Source: Hymenobacter translucens (GTDB lineage: Bacteria; Bacteroidota; Bacteroidia; Cytophagales; Hymenobacteraceae). From it: a DNA stretch of 64,000 bases. The stretch's first letter is position 1; each line of letters opens with the position of its first letter. The translations under genes were made by a program, and so were the position numbers. Shown in pieces: positions 35,010 through 44,321 of the stretch. The stretch is from positions 434,001-498,000 of the forward strand of contig NZ_JAJERB010000002.1 in assembly GCF_020685205.1 (NCBI RefSeq), written 5' to 3'. Below the pieces are notes generated by a model. It was not told where the DNA came from. It saw only the letters and a program-made list of their open reading frames with translations, and made no database searches.

Positions 35010-36809
35010 TTACAAATTCTTCAGCCACGCCTGACGCAGGGCGAGCTGGGCGGGGGTAGCACTGGGGTCGGGCTCAAAGATAAAGCGGTACACTTCGGGC
35101 TGGCCAACCAGGCGGCACTTGATCTTTTTCTCAACTCCGGCCCGGCGTACCACCAGCTCGTACTCGGTGCCCGGCGCGGTGGCCATGATGGTGCCGAACA
35201 GCTGGCGCAGGGTTTCGGGCTGCACGGGCTGGCCCATAATGCTGACCGGCTCGTCGCCTTCTTCCACCCCGCAAGCCCGCAGCTCAGGGCCCACCCGCCG
35301 CAGCTGCAGCGTATTCTGCGGCATGGCAAAGCCGCTGCCCAGCAGCGACACCTGCCGGCCGGTGCTTACCGACGGCCGGTAGCGGATGCCTACCCAGCCA
35401 AAGTATTCCTGGTAGGGCAGGGGCTCGGCGTTCTGCACATAGCGCCGCAGAAAGTCCCCGATTTCGGGATAGGTAAGGCTGGTGAAATCCTGGAAGAAAG
35501 TCTTTTCGCTGATGGGCTTGTCGGGGCCATACTTCTTGGTCAGCTCGATCAGCACGTCGCGCAGGCCGCGCTTGCCCCCGCTAAGCTGGAGCAGGCGCAG
35601 GTCGAGCAGGGTGGCGGTAAGGGCGCCGCGCTGGTAGATGTTGCCGTACTGCTGCTGGCCCTCGTCGCTGAACGAGTTCAATCCCAGCTTGCTCAGGCTG
35701 TAAGTGGTGTCGGCCCGGGTCCGGTCGTAAAGTACCTTGTCGTGCAGGGTGCTCAGGTACTTGTCCAGCGGAATCAGGCCGCTCCGCAGCTGCATGGTGT
35801 GGGAAGCCCATTCCGTAACGCCCTCGTACAGCCACAGGTGCTCCGAGCCGGTGGGCTGGACGAAGTTGAAGTGCTCAATGATTTCCGAGTGGATGTTAAG
35901 CGGGGTCACGATGTGAAAAAACTCGTGGGCCGCCATGTCGGTGATTTCCTGCACGAACTCCGGCGTCAGGGGCCGCTCCTTCAGCACATATTCCGAGCTG
36001 TAGGAATGCTCCCAGGCGCCGTTGTCGCGGTCCTGGAAATGGTATAGAAAGGCATAGCGCTTCACGGGCAGCTGCCCACCCAGAAACGCCTGCGCCGCCC
36101 CCAGCATCTTCTGCATCTGGTCGAGCAGGGGCTTGGCCTGCACTACGTCGGTCTGGGAGTAGCTGTACAGGATGACGTCCGCGTCACCAACCTTGGTGCT
36201 GGCTTCGGTGAGGCGGCCCAGCAGAATGGGCGAGTCCACGGCGTGGTCGTAGCTTTTCAGCTGGTAGTAGCCTTTGGCGTCGGGCACCAGCACGGTGCCC
36301 ACTTTCCAGCCGGCGGGGTATTCGAGCTTCAGCTTCAGGGGCTCGGCCTGCAGGCCCTGGGGGTAGCCCAGTACCGTTTGGCCGTTGAGCAGGGCGTGGT
36401 CGGCTTCGAGCGACGAGCCGCACATGCGCATGATGTCGTGTTCGGTTACCGGCGTGTCCCAGGTTTCGGCAATGTCGTAGCGGATTTCCCGGATTTTCTC
36501 CGGCTCATCGAGCTGCCACTGGTTGGTCGACAGCTGCTTGGAGGGCAGGAGCTTCCCCTTTTTATCAAAGGCCTCGAACTTGCGCACGTAGCGGCCCATG
36601 TCCATCACCTGGTAGGTGCCGGGGGCGGTGGCAGCAAACTGGTAGATGCCCTGCTGCTTGCTCAGGCCTTTCACGGCCAGCTTCACCCGGAACACGTCCT
36701 CCTGGTTGGGGGCAATGGTAACCGTGTAGGTAAGGTCGGGGCCAGCCAGGGCGGGCACGGTCGTGAGCGAGAGTCCGGCCCACAGGCTCAGACGCAGGAA
36801 TCCGTTCAT
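35010..36809 (-). CDS. M61 family metallopeptidase with PDZ domain
   Basis: A 599-residue exported protein with signal peptide (cleavage about PALA-GP, residue 22). The N-terminal ~230 residues are the beta-rich part of M61 proteins. The zinc motif AAHEFFHIVTPLN lies near residue 295 and the second Glu in LWLYEGVTEWASH follows, as in glycyl aminopeptidase. Residues about 495-590 form a PDZ domain (LRRVGPELRACGVEEGDEPVSIMGQPV). Soluble periplasmic or secreted peptidase. It is convergent with the M48 gene, so the locus carries two envelope metalloproteases. Confidence 0.93.
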   Translation of the reverse strand: MNGFLRLSLWAGLSLTTVPALAGPDLTYTVTIAPNQEDVFRVKLAVKGLSKQQGIYQFAATAPGTYQVMDMGRYVRKFEAFDKKGKLLPSKQLSTNQWQLDEPEKIREIRYDIAETWDTPVTEHDIMRMCGSSLEADHALLNGQTVLGYPQGLQAEPLKLKLEYPAGWKVGTVLVPDAKGYYQLKSYDHAVDSPILLGRLTEASTKVGDADVILYSYSQTDVVQAKPLLDQMQKMLGAAQAFLGGQLPVKRYAFLYHFQDRDNGAWEHSYSSEYVLKERPLTPEFVQEITDMAAHEFFHIVTPLNIHSEIIEHFNFVQPTGSEHLWLYEGVTEWASHTMQLRSGLIPLDKYLSTLHDKVLYDRTRADTTYSLSKLGLNSFSDEGQQQYGNIYQRGALTATLLDLRLLQLSGGKRGLRDVLIELTKKYGPDKPISEKTFFQDFTSLTYPEIGDFLRRYVQNAEPLPYQEYFGWVGIRYRPSVSTGRQVSLLGSGFAMPQNTLQLRRVGPELRACGVEEGDEPVSIMGQPVQPETLRQLFGTIMATAPGTEYELVVRRAGVEKKIKCRLVGQPEVYRFIFEPDPSATPAQLALRQAWLKNL

Positions 36810-36964
36810 CAGCAGTCAGAAATTGAAGTTCAGGCCAAGGATAGCAAAACCGGCGGATAGTTGCGTGCGGGCTGGTTTTCGGTCCTGAACTAGCCTCGAC
36901 GGACTCCGCGTCGTATCTTGGTTGGCAATTGGCCGGCTTCAGCCAGCCACAATTTCTCTTTTGC

Positions 36965-37369
36965 ATGCAGCTCCACCCCCTTGTCGACGAAGGCGGCATT
37001 TTTATCGGCTACGACCCGGACAACCGCTGGCTTTACGTCGACTGGAAAGGGGAGCACAACCAGGACTCGTCGCAGGCAGCCTGCCTGCAAATGTTGGAAA
37101 GTTTGCGCAGCTGGCCCTGTCACAAGATTCTGAACGACAACTCCAGCATCACCCGCACCACCGTGCATCTTTCGGAGTGGGGACAGTGGTGGATTGGGGA
37201 AATGCTGCGGGCCGGGCTTCAATACATTGCCTGGGTGTATCCCCGCGACTTTACCGCCCGTCAGGACACGGAGCGGGTGCTGCAATACGTACAACGCCCC
37301 GTTATAGCCACCTTCGACGACGTGGCCTCCGCCTACGTCTGGCTGCAGCAGCAGAACTGGCCGGTGTAG
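36965..37369 (+). CDS. Hypothetical STAS/SpoIIAA-like protein
   Basis: A 134-residue soluble protein from ATG 36965 (MQLHPLVDEGGIFIGYD); in-frame TTG at 36929 would add 12 residues. Pattern: DNRWLYVDWKGEHNQ, LQMLESLRSWPCHKILNDNS, EWGQWWIGEMLRAGLQYIAWVYP, VIATFDDVASAYVWL. It looks like a SpoIIAA/STAS-type fold often seen in Bacteroidota proteins without known function, and resembles the gene at 32096 in layout. Divergent from the M61 gene. Confidence 0.7.
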   Translation: MQLHPLVDEGGIFIGYDPDNRWLYVDWKGEHNQDSSQAACLQMLESLRSWPCHKILNDNSSITRTTVHLSEWGQWWIGEMLRAGLQYIAWVYPRDFTARQDTERVLQYVQRPVIATFDDVASAYVWLQQQNWPV

Positions 37370-37421
37370 CGGGTCACCGCCACGGCGAATAGGCTGCGGT
37401 ATGGGGCCAGATCAGGAATCG

Positions 37422-37880
37422 TTACTCGGAGGCATAGTCGACGCCGACCCGGGTAATCTGCCCTTTCAGCCTGCCGCGCTGTTTGATGCGGGTGCCAGGC
37501 AGGGGTTCAAGGCTGATGGTCAGGGACTGACAGTCCTGAAGATGAATTTCCCGGCTCTGGTAGCCGCCGGCACTGACCTGCAACGTCGATGGCCGGGAGT
37601 CAGTGCCCGGTAGCTCGATGACGTAGCGGCCTTCGCCATTGGTGCTGATCAGCGTTTTGGTGCCCTTAACCCCGACCGTAGCGCCCACAACCGGCACGTT
37701 GTGGCCGTCGAGCACTACTCCCATAAAGTAAGGACAGGCAATGCCGCCCGGCGTTCCTTTCTCCAGGCCCGCCGTGCTGGCGGCCGGCGGGGCAGAAACC
37801 GTTTCAGAAGAGGAAGAAGGTTGGGCCGTCACCATTACCGGGACCAGCACCAACGAGAGCAGAGCGTAGACAGGACGCAT
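37422..37880 (-). CDS. Exported carboxypeptidase-regulatory-like domain protein
   Basis: A 152-residue secreted protein with a signal peptide (cleavage about VTA-QP, residue 20), a Ser/Ala/Pro linker, and a CarboxypepD_reg-like beta-sandwich (MGVVLDGHNVPVVGATVGVKGTK, TNGEGRYVIELPG, LQVSAGGYQSREI). This is the fold found at the N-terminus of TonB-dependent transporters, but here it stands alone. Two spaced Cys (IACPY, QDCQS) could form a disulfide. Function unknown. The 300 bp beyond its start are AT-rich and hold no gene. Confidence 0.8.
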   Translation of the reverse strand: MRPVYALLSLVLVPVMVTAQPSSSSETVSAPPAASTAGLEKGTPGGIACPYFMGVVLDGHNVPVVGATVGVKGTKTLISTNGEGRYVIELPGTDSRPSTLQVSAGGYQSREIHLQDCQSLTISLEPLPGTRIKQRGRLKGQITRVGVDYASE

Positions 37881-38179
37881 AAGGCAGGCTGGTTAAGGTG
37901 GGAAAACGGTGGTTGCTGACGCAGAGTGGCTACTGTATTGCTAATATAGTATAAATTATTACGAGTTAAATTACATAACGTTGAATGAATTTTAAGCTGT
38001 CCACCCCAGGCTCCTGCCTGACTATGCCATCCGGGACCTATTTTCTGCGGGCAGCTACTCAGCCGGTCTTTGTCGGCCGCATATTCGGAAGCTGAACAAC
38101 CAAACCACCGCGGGCTTCGTCAAATCAGCCGCCGGATCGGCCGGTGACATCCCGCTTTGCTTCTTCGTAACTGCACCCC

Positions 38180-39196
38180 ATGACCCCAGCTGCTCTGCCT
38201 GCCGGCTTCTATCAGAACCCCGTGCTCGACGAGGATTTCCCCGACCCGACCATTATCCTGGCGCCCGACGGCTGGTACTACGCCTATGGTACCCAGACCA
38301 AGCGGCCCGGCGGGGTGATTATCAACCTGCAGGTCGCCCGCTCCCGGACCCTGGTCGACTGGGAGCTGCTGGGAGAAGGCCTGCCCGAGAAGCCGGTGTG
38401 GGCCGATGCTACCCAGAAAATCTGGGCCCCGCACGTCAGCCTGCACGAGGGCCGCTACTACCTGTACTTCTCGGCTTTGCCCAATGCCGGCGGGGGCTTT
38501 TGCCTGGCCGTCGCCACGGCGGAGCATCCCGCCGGACCGTTCGTCAACTCTGCCGGACCCCTGCAGTGCGGCACCGAGGGCTTTGTACACATCGACCCCA
38601 TGGCTTTCGACGACCCCGCCACGGGCCGCCGCCTGCTGTACTGGGGCTCAGGGTTCGGGCCATTGCGGGTGCAGGAACTGGCCTCCGACCGTACCTCGTT
38701 TGCCCCGGGCAGCCGGCCGATTGAGCTCGTGCAGCCCCTGGAGCACGAGGACCCCGACAACTACCAGCGCCTGGTGGAGGGCAGCTGGGTGGTGCTGCGC
38801 GACGGGTGGTACTACCTGTTCTACTCCGGCAACAACTGCTGCGGCGACGATGCCCACTACGGCGTGATGGTGGCCCGGTCGCGCCACGCTACGGGGCCGT
38901 TTGAAACCCTCTCGGAAGCCGGAGGGCATCCGCACAGCATCATTCTGGAAATAAACCAGCACTGGCGGGCCCCCGGCCACAACTGCGTGATTACCGACGC
39001 CGCCGGCCACGACTGGCTGGCCTATCACGCCATCGACCCCACCCAGCCTACCTTCGACGCCATCGATGCCGACCAGGGCTACTCCCGCCGGGTGCTTTTG
39101 CTCGACCGCCTCGACTACGTGGATGGCTGGCCCCGGCTCCTGCCCGGTGCCCCCACCCGCACGCCCCAGCCCCGGCCCACGGTAGCGGGTGAGTAG
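38180..39196 (+). CDS. Glycoside hydrolase family 43 protein
   Basis: A 338-residue five-bladed beta-propeller enzyme without a signal peptide, so probably cytoplasmic. Three acidic catalytic residues can be placed: the base in DEDFPDPTII (Asp22), the modulator in HIDPMAFDD, and the acid in RLVEGSWVV. Blade motifs DGWYYAYGT, KIWAPHVSLHEGRYYLYFS and DGWYYLFYSGNN fit. GH43 enzymes act on arabinans, xylans or galactans; this one is likely an exo-acting arabinofuranosidase or xylosidase, but substrate cannot be told. It stands alone, with no SusCD pair nearby. Confidence 0.9.
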   Translation: MTPAALPAGFYQNPVLDEDFPDPTIILAPDGWYYAYGTQTKRPGGVIINLQVARSRTLVDWELLGEGLPEKPVWADATQKIWAPHVSLHEGRYYLYFSALPNAGGGFCLAVATAEHPAGPFVNSAGPLQCGTEGFVHIDPMAFDDPATGRRLLYWGSGFGPLRVQELASDRTSFAPGSRPIELVQPLEHEDPDNYQRLVEGSWVVLRDGWYYLFYSGNNCCGDDAHYGVMVARSRHATGPFETLSEAGGHPHSIILEINQHWRAPGHNCVITDAAGHDWLAYHAIDPTQPTFDAIDADQGYSRRVLLLDRLDYVDGWPRLLPGAPTRTPQPRPTVAGE

Positions 39197-39297
39197 CGGG
39201 CTGCAACGCTGGCCCCCGGGCCGTGACTTTGCTAAAAAACAAAGCCGCCGAGGACCGGTTACCCTGGCACTGAGCTCAACAACCAACGTTTCGCTTC

Positions 39298-39822
39298 ATG
39301 AAAACCATTTCCTCACTCCGCGGGCTGACCCTGCTGCTCGTTGCCCTGCTCTTTTCCACGCTAAGCTGGGCCCAGTCGGGCGCCAAGGCCCCGGCCAGTC
39401 CGCCGGCCACGGCAACCGGTAAAGCCGGCAGCGGCACGGTTACCATCAAATACAGCAGCCCGGCGGTGAAGGGCCGCACGATCTGGGGCGGGCTCGAGCC
39501 GTATGGCAAGGTCTGGCGGGCTGGGGCCAACGAGGCTACCACAGTGGAGTTTACCAAAGACGTCACCGTGCAGGGCAAGCCGTTGGCCGCCGGCACGTAC
39601 TCCTTTTTCCTGATTCCGACCGAAAAGGAGTGGACTGTCATTTTCAATAAGGTCGCCAAGCAGTGGGGAGCCTATAAGTACGACGAAAAGCAGGATGCCC
39701 TGCGCGTTACGGTCATGCCGCGCAAAGCCGCGGCCATGACCGAGCGGCTGGTGTACGAAGTGGTGAGCCCCGGCATGGTGATGCGCTGGGAAAACGTGGA
39801 GGTGCCGCTCACGATTAAGTAA
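39298..39822 (+). CDS. DUF2911 domain exported protein
   Basis: A 174-residue protein with a signal peptide (cleavage about SWA-QS, residue 24). DUF2911 follows: TIKYSSPAVKGRTIWGGL, PYGKVWRAGANEATT, TYSFFLIPTEKEWTVIFN, WGAYKYDEKQDALRV. Conserved and monocistronic; biochemical function unknown. The hairpin after it ends transcription. Confidence 0.9.
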   Translation: MKTISSLRGLTLLLVALLFSTLSWAQSGAKAPASPPATATGKAGSGTVTIKYSSPAVKGRTIWGGLEPYGKVWRAGANEATTVEFTKDVTVQGKPLAAGTYSFFLIPTEKEWTVIFNKVAKQWGAYKYDEKQDALRVTVMPRKAAAMTERLVYEVVSPGMVMRWENVEVPLTIK

Positions 39823-39851
39823 GCCCGCGTACGACGCCTCACCCAGGCCCA

Positions 39852-39887
39852 AAGCCCCGGCTATTCACTGGCCGGGGCTTATTTTTC
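39852..39887 (+). terminator. Rho-independent terminator after DUF2911 gene
   Basis: A 10-bp stem (39852-39861 with 39871-39880), a 9-nt loop and an ATTTTT tract. Confidence 0.82.
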
Positions 39888-39995
39888 CCGGGCCCAACGT
39901 CCATCCCATAGTTCAGCATGGGTTGCGGCTGATCGGGGGCAACCAAACCACGACTACTGCGGTACTATCAGCTATCCTATTTTCCGTTGAATGCC

Positions 39996-41084
39996 ATGTC
40001 GTTTCCGGTAACCGTATATCAGCAGCTCGTTGAGCAGATGCATCAGGTGTTCTTCGTGTACAGCCTGCGGGAAGGGCGCATCACGTACGTCAACGATGCC
40101 TACGAACTGCTGCTGCACGGGCACTGCAACCAAGTGAATGAGGAGCTGCCGGGGTTGCTCAGGCAGATTCATCCCGACGATAAAGCCTACCTGGCGGGGT
40201 GCTTTGCCCACCTGGTGTGGGGCGAGGCCATGGAAAATATTGAGGCCCGCCTGATTCGCGACAACGGCCTTGTGCAGTGGCTGTGCTTGTCGGCCCACTG
40301 CGTGCAGGAAAACGGCGAAACCTTCCTGACCGGCTTTGCCCACGACATCTCCTCAAACAAGGAGTATCTGGAGAATGCGCACAAGTACAACATGAAGAAG
40401 AACTCCACCCTGGAGATTCTGTCGCACGACCTGGCCGGGCCGCTCAACCTGATGCACGAAGTCTCGGCCCGCCTGGGCCATAAGCTGGAGCATTATCAGA
40501 ATGCCGACCTCAATGAGCTGGTGCGCATTATCCGAACCACCTGCGGCGAAAGCGTGGACCTGATCCGCGACTTCGTGGGCCACGAGTTTCTTGAATCCGC
40601 CAACATCGACCTCAAGCGCGAGCGGACGGATCTGGTGCATCAGACCAAGATTGTGGTGGACAACTACCGGGAGGGGGAGCGAAACGTCGACAAAGAATTT
40701 ATCCTGCGCAGCAACCAGCCGTCCATCTACATCTGGATGGACATCAACAAGTTCATGCAGGTGATTAACAACCTGATTTCAAACTCTATCAAGTTTACGC
40801 CGGATGGGGGGCGCATTGAGCTGACTCTAGAGGAGAAGGAAGACCACGTGCTCCTTACGGTAACGGATAATGGCATCGGCATTCCGGAGGCATTTCACCC
40901 CGTGCTCTTCGACAAGTTCACCAAAGCCCGCCGCCCCGGGTTGCGGGGCGAGAAGTCGACTGGCCTGGGCATGTCGATTATCAAGACCATTGTAGAGCTG
41001 CACGAGGGCTCAATCGAGTTTGAAAGCGCCGAAAACCAGGGAACTACATTTTTTATCCGGCTGCCCCTGAGCCTGGGCGAGTAG
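39996..41084 (+). CDS. PAS domain sensor histidine kinase
   Basis: A 362-residue cytoplasmic kinase from ATG 39996 (TTG 39987 is an alternative that adds 3 residues). No membrane segments. Residues about 10-130 are a PAS domain (VYSLREGRITYVNDAYELL, RQIHPDDKAYL). The H-box is EILSHDLAGPLNLM (phospho-His about residue 146). Catalytic domain: N-box NNLISNSIKFTPDGG, G1 DNGIGIP, F-box LFDKFTKARR, G2 STGLGMSI. A soluble sensor; the partner regulator is not adjacent. Confidence 0.92.
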   Translation: MSFPVTVYQQLVEQMHQVFFVYSLREGRITYVNDAYELLLHGHCNQVNEELPGLLRQIHPDDKAYLAGCFAHLVWGEAMENIEARLIRDNGLVQWLCLSAHCVQENGETFLTGFAHDISSNKEYLENAHKYNMKKNSTLEILSHDLAGPLNLMHEVSARLGHKLEHYQNADLNELVRIIRTTCGESVDLIRDFVGHEFLESANIDLKRERTDLVHQTKIVVDNYREGERNVDKEFILRSNQPSIYIWMDINKFMQVINNLISNSIKFTPDGGRIELTLEEKEDHVLLTVTDNGIGIPEAFHPVLFDKFTKARRPGLRGEKSTGLGMSIIKTIVELHEGSIEFESAENQGTTFFIRLPLSLGE

Positions 41085-41267
41085 CCGGCGGGCAGGGGCG
41101 GGCCGCACTCCGTAGAAATCTACTTTGCGCCAACCCCGATTTCAGCCCCGGAACGCAGGCGCTGACCGCTTTAAACGGGGCTTCGTGATTTCGAGTGAAC
41201 TGGTTATCTGCAAGTAAGGTTAGGGCAGAGTAGCTGGGGAGCCCCGTGGCGCTTCTTAGAAAAAGGC

Positions 41268-41275
41268 TATATTTG
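41268..41275 (+). promoter_or_regulatory. Candidate -7 box for PHP-like gene
   Basis: TATATTTG, an exact TAnnTTTG match, 36 bp before the ATG at 41311. No clear -33 TTTG. Confidence 0.48.
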
Positions 41276-41310
41276 TTTCCCGCTCTTCCTACCTAACCTA
41301 TTGCAGCAGC

Positions 41311-42732
41311 ATGCTTAAAACCTTTACGCTTATCCTGGCAGGTTTCTGCTGGGCCTTAGGAGCTCGCGCCCAGGCCCCGACCTATAATTATTACTTCGGC
41401 AACCTGCATGCCCACTCCTCCTATTCGGATGGCAACGCCGATGAGGCCACGACGGGCTACAGCACCCCGGCCCAGGATTATTCCTTTGCCAACGCGTCTC
41501 TCCACCTCGACTTTCTGGGCATATCCGAGCACAACCACGCGCAGGCAGGTATGCAGCGGCCCAACTATGCCAAGGGTATCCGTCAGGCCGACAGCACCAC
41601 GGTAAACGGACAGTTTGTAGCCCTCTACGGCATGGAATGGGGCGTTATTTCGGGTGGTGGCCACATCCTGGTGTATGGCGTGGATCAGCTGCTGGGCTGG
41701 GAGGCCGGCAACTACGACGTGTTCGTGGCCCGGAGCGACTACCAGTCCCTGTTCAAGCAGATCAACCGCCGCCCCGGCGCCTTTGCCCTGTTTGCCCACC
41801 CCCAGACGGGCGACTACGGTAACCTGTACTCTGCTTCCACCGCCTTCAGCCCCCGCGCCGACAGCGCCATCGTGGGGACGCCGCTGCGCTCGGGCCCGGC
41901 CATGTCGACAAACCTGACGTACAGCAACCCTTCTACCAGCTCCTACGAGAGTACCTACCGCACGATGCTGGCCAAGGGCTACCACGTGGGCATTTCGCTG
42001 GACCACGACAACCACAACACGACGTTCGGGCGCACCACCCAGGGCCGGATCGTAGTGCTGGCTCCCTCGCTCACCAAGCTGGACGTGATGCAGGCCCTGC
42101 GCGCGCGCCGCTTCTACGCTTCCGACGACTGGAACACGCAAGTCAACTTTACGCTGAACGCCCAGCCCATGGGCAGCATTATGCAGGGCACGACCGACGC
42201 AACTATCAGCGTGAACGTAGCTGATGCCGACAATGAGGCAGTGCAGTCCCTGACCTTGCTGCGCGGCGTACCCGGCAGCGGCCAGAATGCCGTGACGGTG
42301 GCTACCGCGCCGGCCGGCTCGGCTTCGCTCAGCTACGCCGATGCCGTTACGGCCGGCTCCTCCTATTACTACTATGCCGTAGCCCTGCAGGCCGATGGGC
42401 ACCGCATCGTTACGTCTCCGATCTGGTACAACCGCACGGCCGTAACCAGCACGGCCAATGCCGTGGCGGCCGTGGCCCTCGACGTGTTTCCGAACCCGGC
42501 TCAGGGCCCCGTCACGTTGTCTTACTTCCTGCCCTCGGCCAGTGAAGTCAGCCTGGAAGTTCTCGACGGTCTGGGCCGGCAGGTGAGCGTGCTCAGCAGC
42601 CAAGAGCGGCAGGCTGCCGGTCCGCATTCCTACCTGCTCGATGCCCGCCAGCAAAACCTGGCCGCCGGTATTTATACCGTGCGCCTCACCCAGCAGGGAG
42701 CCACCACGCACCGTAAGCTCGTAATCGAATAG
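41311..42732 (+). CDS. PHP-like metal-dependent exported protein with T9SS sorting domain
   Basis: A 473-residue protein with a signal peptide (cleavage about ARA-QA, residue 21). Residues about 25-260 show the PHP-type metal-site pattern: GNLHAHSSYSDG, GISEHNHAQ, GMEWGVISGGGHILVYG, ALFAHPQTGDYG and ISLDHDNHN, all His/Asp/Glu-rich. An Ig-like region follows to about residue 380. Residues about 395-473 are a T9SS type A sorting domain (VFPNPAQGPVTLSYFLPSA, LVIE end), so the protein is exported through the Type IX system. Likely a phosphoesterase; substrate unknown. Confidence 0.87.
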   Translation: MLKTFTLILAGFCWALGARAQAPTYNYYFGNLHAHSSYSDGNADEATTGYSTPAQDYSFANASLHLDFLGISEHNHAQAGMQRPNYAKGIRQADSTTVNGQFVALYGMEWGVISGGGHILVYGVDQLLGWEAGNYDVFVARSDYQSLFKQINRRPGAFALFAHPQTGDYGNLYSASTAFSPRADSAIVGTPLRSGPAMSTNLTYSNPSTSSYESTYRTMLAKGYHVGISLDHDNHNTTFGRTTQGRIVVLAPSLTKLDVMQALRARRFYASDDWNTQVNFTLNAQPMGSIMQGTTDATISVNVADADNEAVQSLTLLRGVPGSGQNAVTVATAPAGSASLSYADAVTAGSSYYYYAVALQADGHRIVTSPIWYNRTAVTSTANAVAAVALDVFPNPAQGPVTLSYFLPSASEVSLEVLDGLGRQVSVLSSQERQAAGPHSYLLDARQQNLAAGIYTVRLTQQGATTHRKLVIE

Positions 42733-42748
42733 CCTGTCTGCGTCACTT

Positions 42749-42788
42749 GCTGCGCCCGGTCTGCACCCGCAGGCCGGGCGCAGCTGTT
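42749..42788 (+). terminator. Terminator after PHP-like gene
   Basis: 16-bp arms (42749-42764 with 42769-42784, one G-T wobble) around ACCC, followed by TGTTT. Confidence 0.78.
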
Positions 42789-42881
42789 TACTGCCGAACT
42801 CAGCTTGGCGAGGGCCGGACAACGGCAGACCGGGGTTTGTGCGTATCAGGAGCTTCTGTTCCACCTTTCCGCCGCTTGCTT

Positions 42882-43556
42882 ATGTGTGGTCGTTATACGT
42901 TTACCGCCCCGGTTCCCGTCATTGAAGAGCGTTTCGACGCCACCTTCACTGAGCCTATGCCTCCCAACTTCAACGCGGCTCCTTCCCAGCGCCTGCCCAT
43001 CATTACCAACACTGAGCCGGGCCGGATTCAGCTGTTGCAGTGGGGGTTGCTGCCCGGTTGGGTGCGCGACATGAAAACGGCTACCAAGCCCATCAACGCC
43101 CGGGCCGAAACCCTGGCCGAGAAGCCGTCCTTCCGCCAACTGCTGCAGCGCCGCCGCTGCCTTGTGCTGGCTGACAGCTTCTACGAGTGGCAGCAAACCG
43201 CGCCCACCGGCAAAGGGCCCAAAGTACCGCATCGGATTCTGCTGCGCGATGAGCAGCCGTTTGCCTTCGCCGGGCTCTGGGACGAGTGGGCCGACCGCAG
43301 CACGGGAGAAGTCATTCCAACCTTTACCATCATCACCACCGAGCCCAACGAGCTGATGGCCGGCCTGCACAACCGTATGCCCGTGATTCTGCCCGACCGC
43401 CACGCCGAGCTGGCCTGGCTGGACGATGGTGTGCCGACGGCCGCTCATCAGGAGCTGCTGCGTCCCTACGCGGCCGAGCGGATGCGGGAGTATACGGTGA
43501 GCACCCGGGTAAACTCGCCGGGCAACAACGATCCGGAGGTTTTGGAAGCAGCGTAA
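42882..43556 (+). CDS. SRAP domain protein (HMCES/YedK family)
   Basis: Shields abasic sites in single-stranded DNA by forming a covalent crosslink through its N-terminal Cys. From ATG 42882 the protein has 224 residues and Cys is residue 2 (MCGRYTFT), as the chemistry demands; a longer frame to 42747 would bury the Cys. Other family residues: PNFNAAPSQRLPII, QWGLLPGW, INARAETLAEKPSFRQLLQRRRCL, DSFYEWQ, and LHNRMPVILP with the active His. The gene is sometimes SOS-linked, but no operator is clear here. Confidence 0.94.
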   Translation: MCGRYTFTAPVPVIEERFDATFTEPMPPNFNAAPSQRLPIITNTEPGRIQLLQWGLLPGWVRDMKTATKPINARAETLAEKPSFRQLLQRRRCLVLADSFYEWQQTAPTGKGPKVPHRILLRDEQPFAFAGLWDEWADRSTGEVIPTFTIITTEPNELMAGLHNRMPVILPDRHAELAWLDDGVPTAAHQELLRPYAAERMREYTVSTRVNSPGNNDPEVLEAA

Positions 43557-43578
43557 ATAATCAAGCAACCACGCACGA

Positions 43579-43609
43579 AAAAGCCTCCTGCAGCTTGCAG
43601 GAGGCTTTT
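43579..43609. terminator. Convergent terminator
   Basis: A perfect 14-bp stem (43579-43592 with 43596-43609) and a 3-nt loop between SRAP and the Gly-rich protein gene. Confidence 0.85.
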
Positions 43610-43655
43610 CTATATAATGCGGATCGGAAGCGGCTTGATGAAAGTCTATGGTAGA

Positions 43656-44153
43656 CTAGTGACGGCCGGGCTCACCCTGGTTGCCGCCCTGACCACCGGC
43701 GCCAGCGCCGCCTTGTCCAGCCTGACCACTTTGGCCGGACTGACCACCCTGGCCGGACTGACCACCCTGGCCGGACTGACCACCTTTATTGCCCTGGGCG
43801 CCGCCTTGTCCGCCCTGGTTGCCACCACCGGCGTTGGCACCACCAGCAGGTCGGGCACCCTGTCCGCCATTCGGCTTGCCTTTCTTTCCGCCACGGTCAT
43901 CACCCGAGTCGGAGGCGCGCTGAATAGCCAGTACGGCACCGGCTGCCAGTACGGCAATACCAATGACGAGCTGGGTAGGAGTGAAGCGCTGAGCGGCTTT
44001 CTTCAGCAGGGTACCGCCGTGGCGGAGCAGGTCCTCCATGTGCTCATGATTGCCCTGGTAGACGTGGTAGGCGCTTTCGAAGGTGCGGGCCAGATCCTCG
44101 GGAAGGATTTTTTCCAGGTTGTCTTCAATAGTCTTTTCGAGTTGGTTGTCCAT
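43656..44153 (-). CDS. Gly/Gln-rich single-pass membrane protein
   Basis: A 165-residue protein. The N-terminal ~60 residues are charged and helical (LPEDLARTFESAYHVYQGNHEHM). One transmembrane helix is at about residues 62-79 (TQLVIGIAVLAAGAVLAI). The C-terminal ~85 residues are almost only Gly, Gln, Ser, Ala and Asn, with repeated GGQSGQ units encoded by 18-bp repeats. No family recognised; a low-complexity tail of this kind may be secreted or surface-exposed. The ATG is at the start of MDNQLEKTIED, and the composition (not just the ORF length) supports a real gene. Confidence 0.68.
   Translation of the reverse strand: MDNQLEKTIEDNLEKILPEDLARTFESAYHVYQGNHEHMEDLLRHGGTLLKKAAQRFTPTQLVIGIAVLAAGAVLAIQRASDSGDDRGGKKGKPNGGQGARPAGGANAGGGNQGGQGGAQGNKGGQSGQGGQSGQGGQSGQSGQAGQGGAGAGGQGGNQGEPGRH
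43732..43788. repeat. Three tandem 18-bp units encoding GGQSGQ
   Basis: CTGGCCGGACTGACCACC-type units, about three copies, within the Gly/Gln-rich tail. They code in frame on the minus strand, so they are not a CRISPR array; length may vary between strains. Confidence 0.8.
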
Positions 44154-44321
44154 AGCTGGAGTTGGTGTTAGGAACGGGTGAAAGTTTCGGTATGCGACGG
44201 TAGAAGCACCATCGGAAAGCGTGTACGGAAAAATCTTTCACCGGGCTGCCTCCGGTTATAAGAATTCCGGATTCCTCCCACCTGATGTCCGCCACCACTA
44301 ACTGGCAGCGCCCGGTTTCGT

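Noticed and set aside
41356..42864. A 502-residue minus-strand frame over the PHP-like gene
   Set aside because: Antisense of the PHP-like gene; Gly/Val/Arg-rich composition and no motif.
43732..43788. CRISPR-like tandem repeat
   Set aside because: Units are directly adjacent without spacers and encode GGQSGQ in frame; a coding low-complexity repeat.
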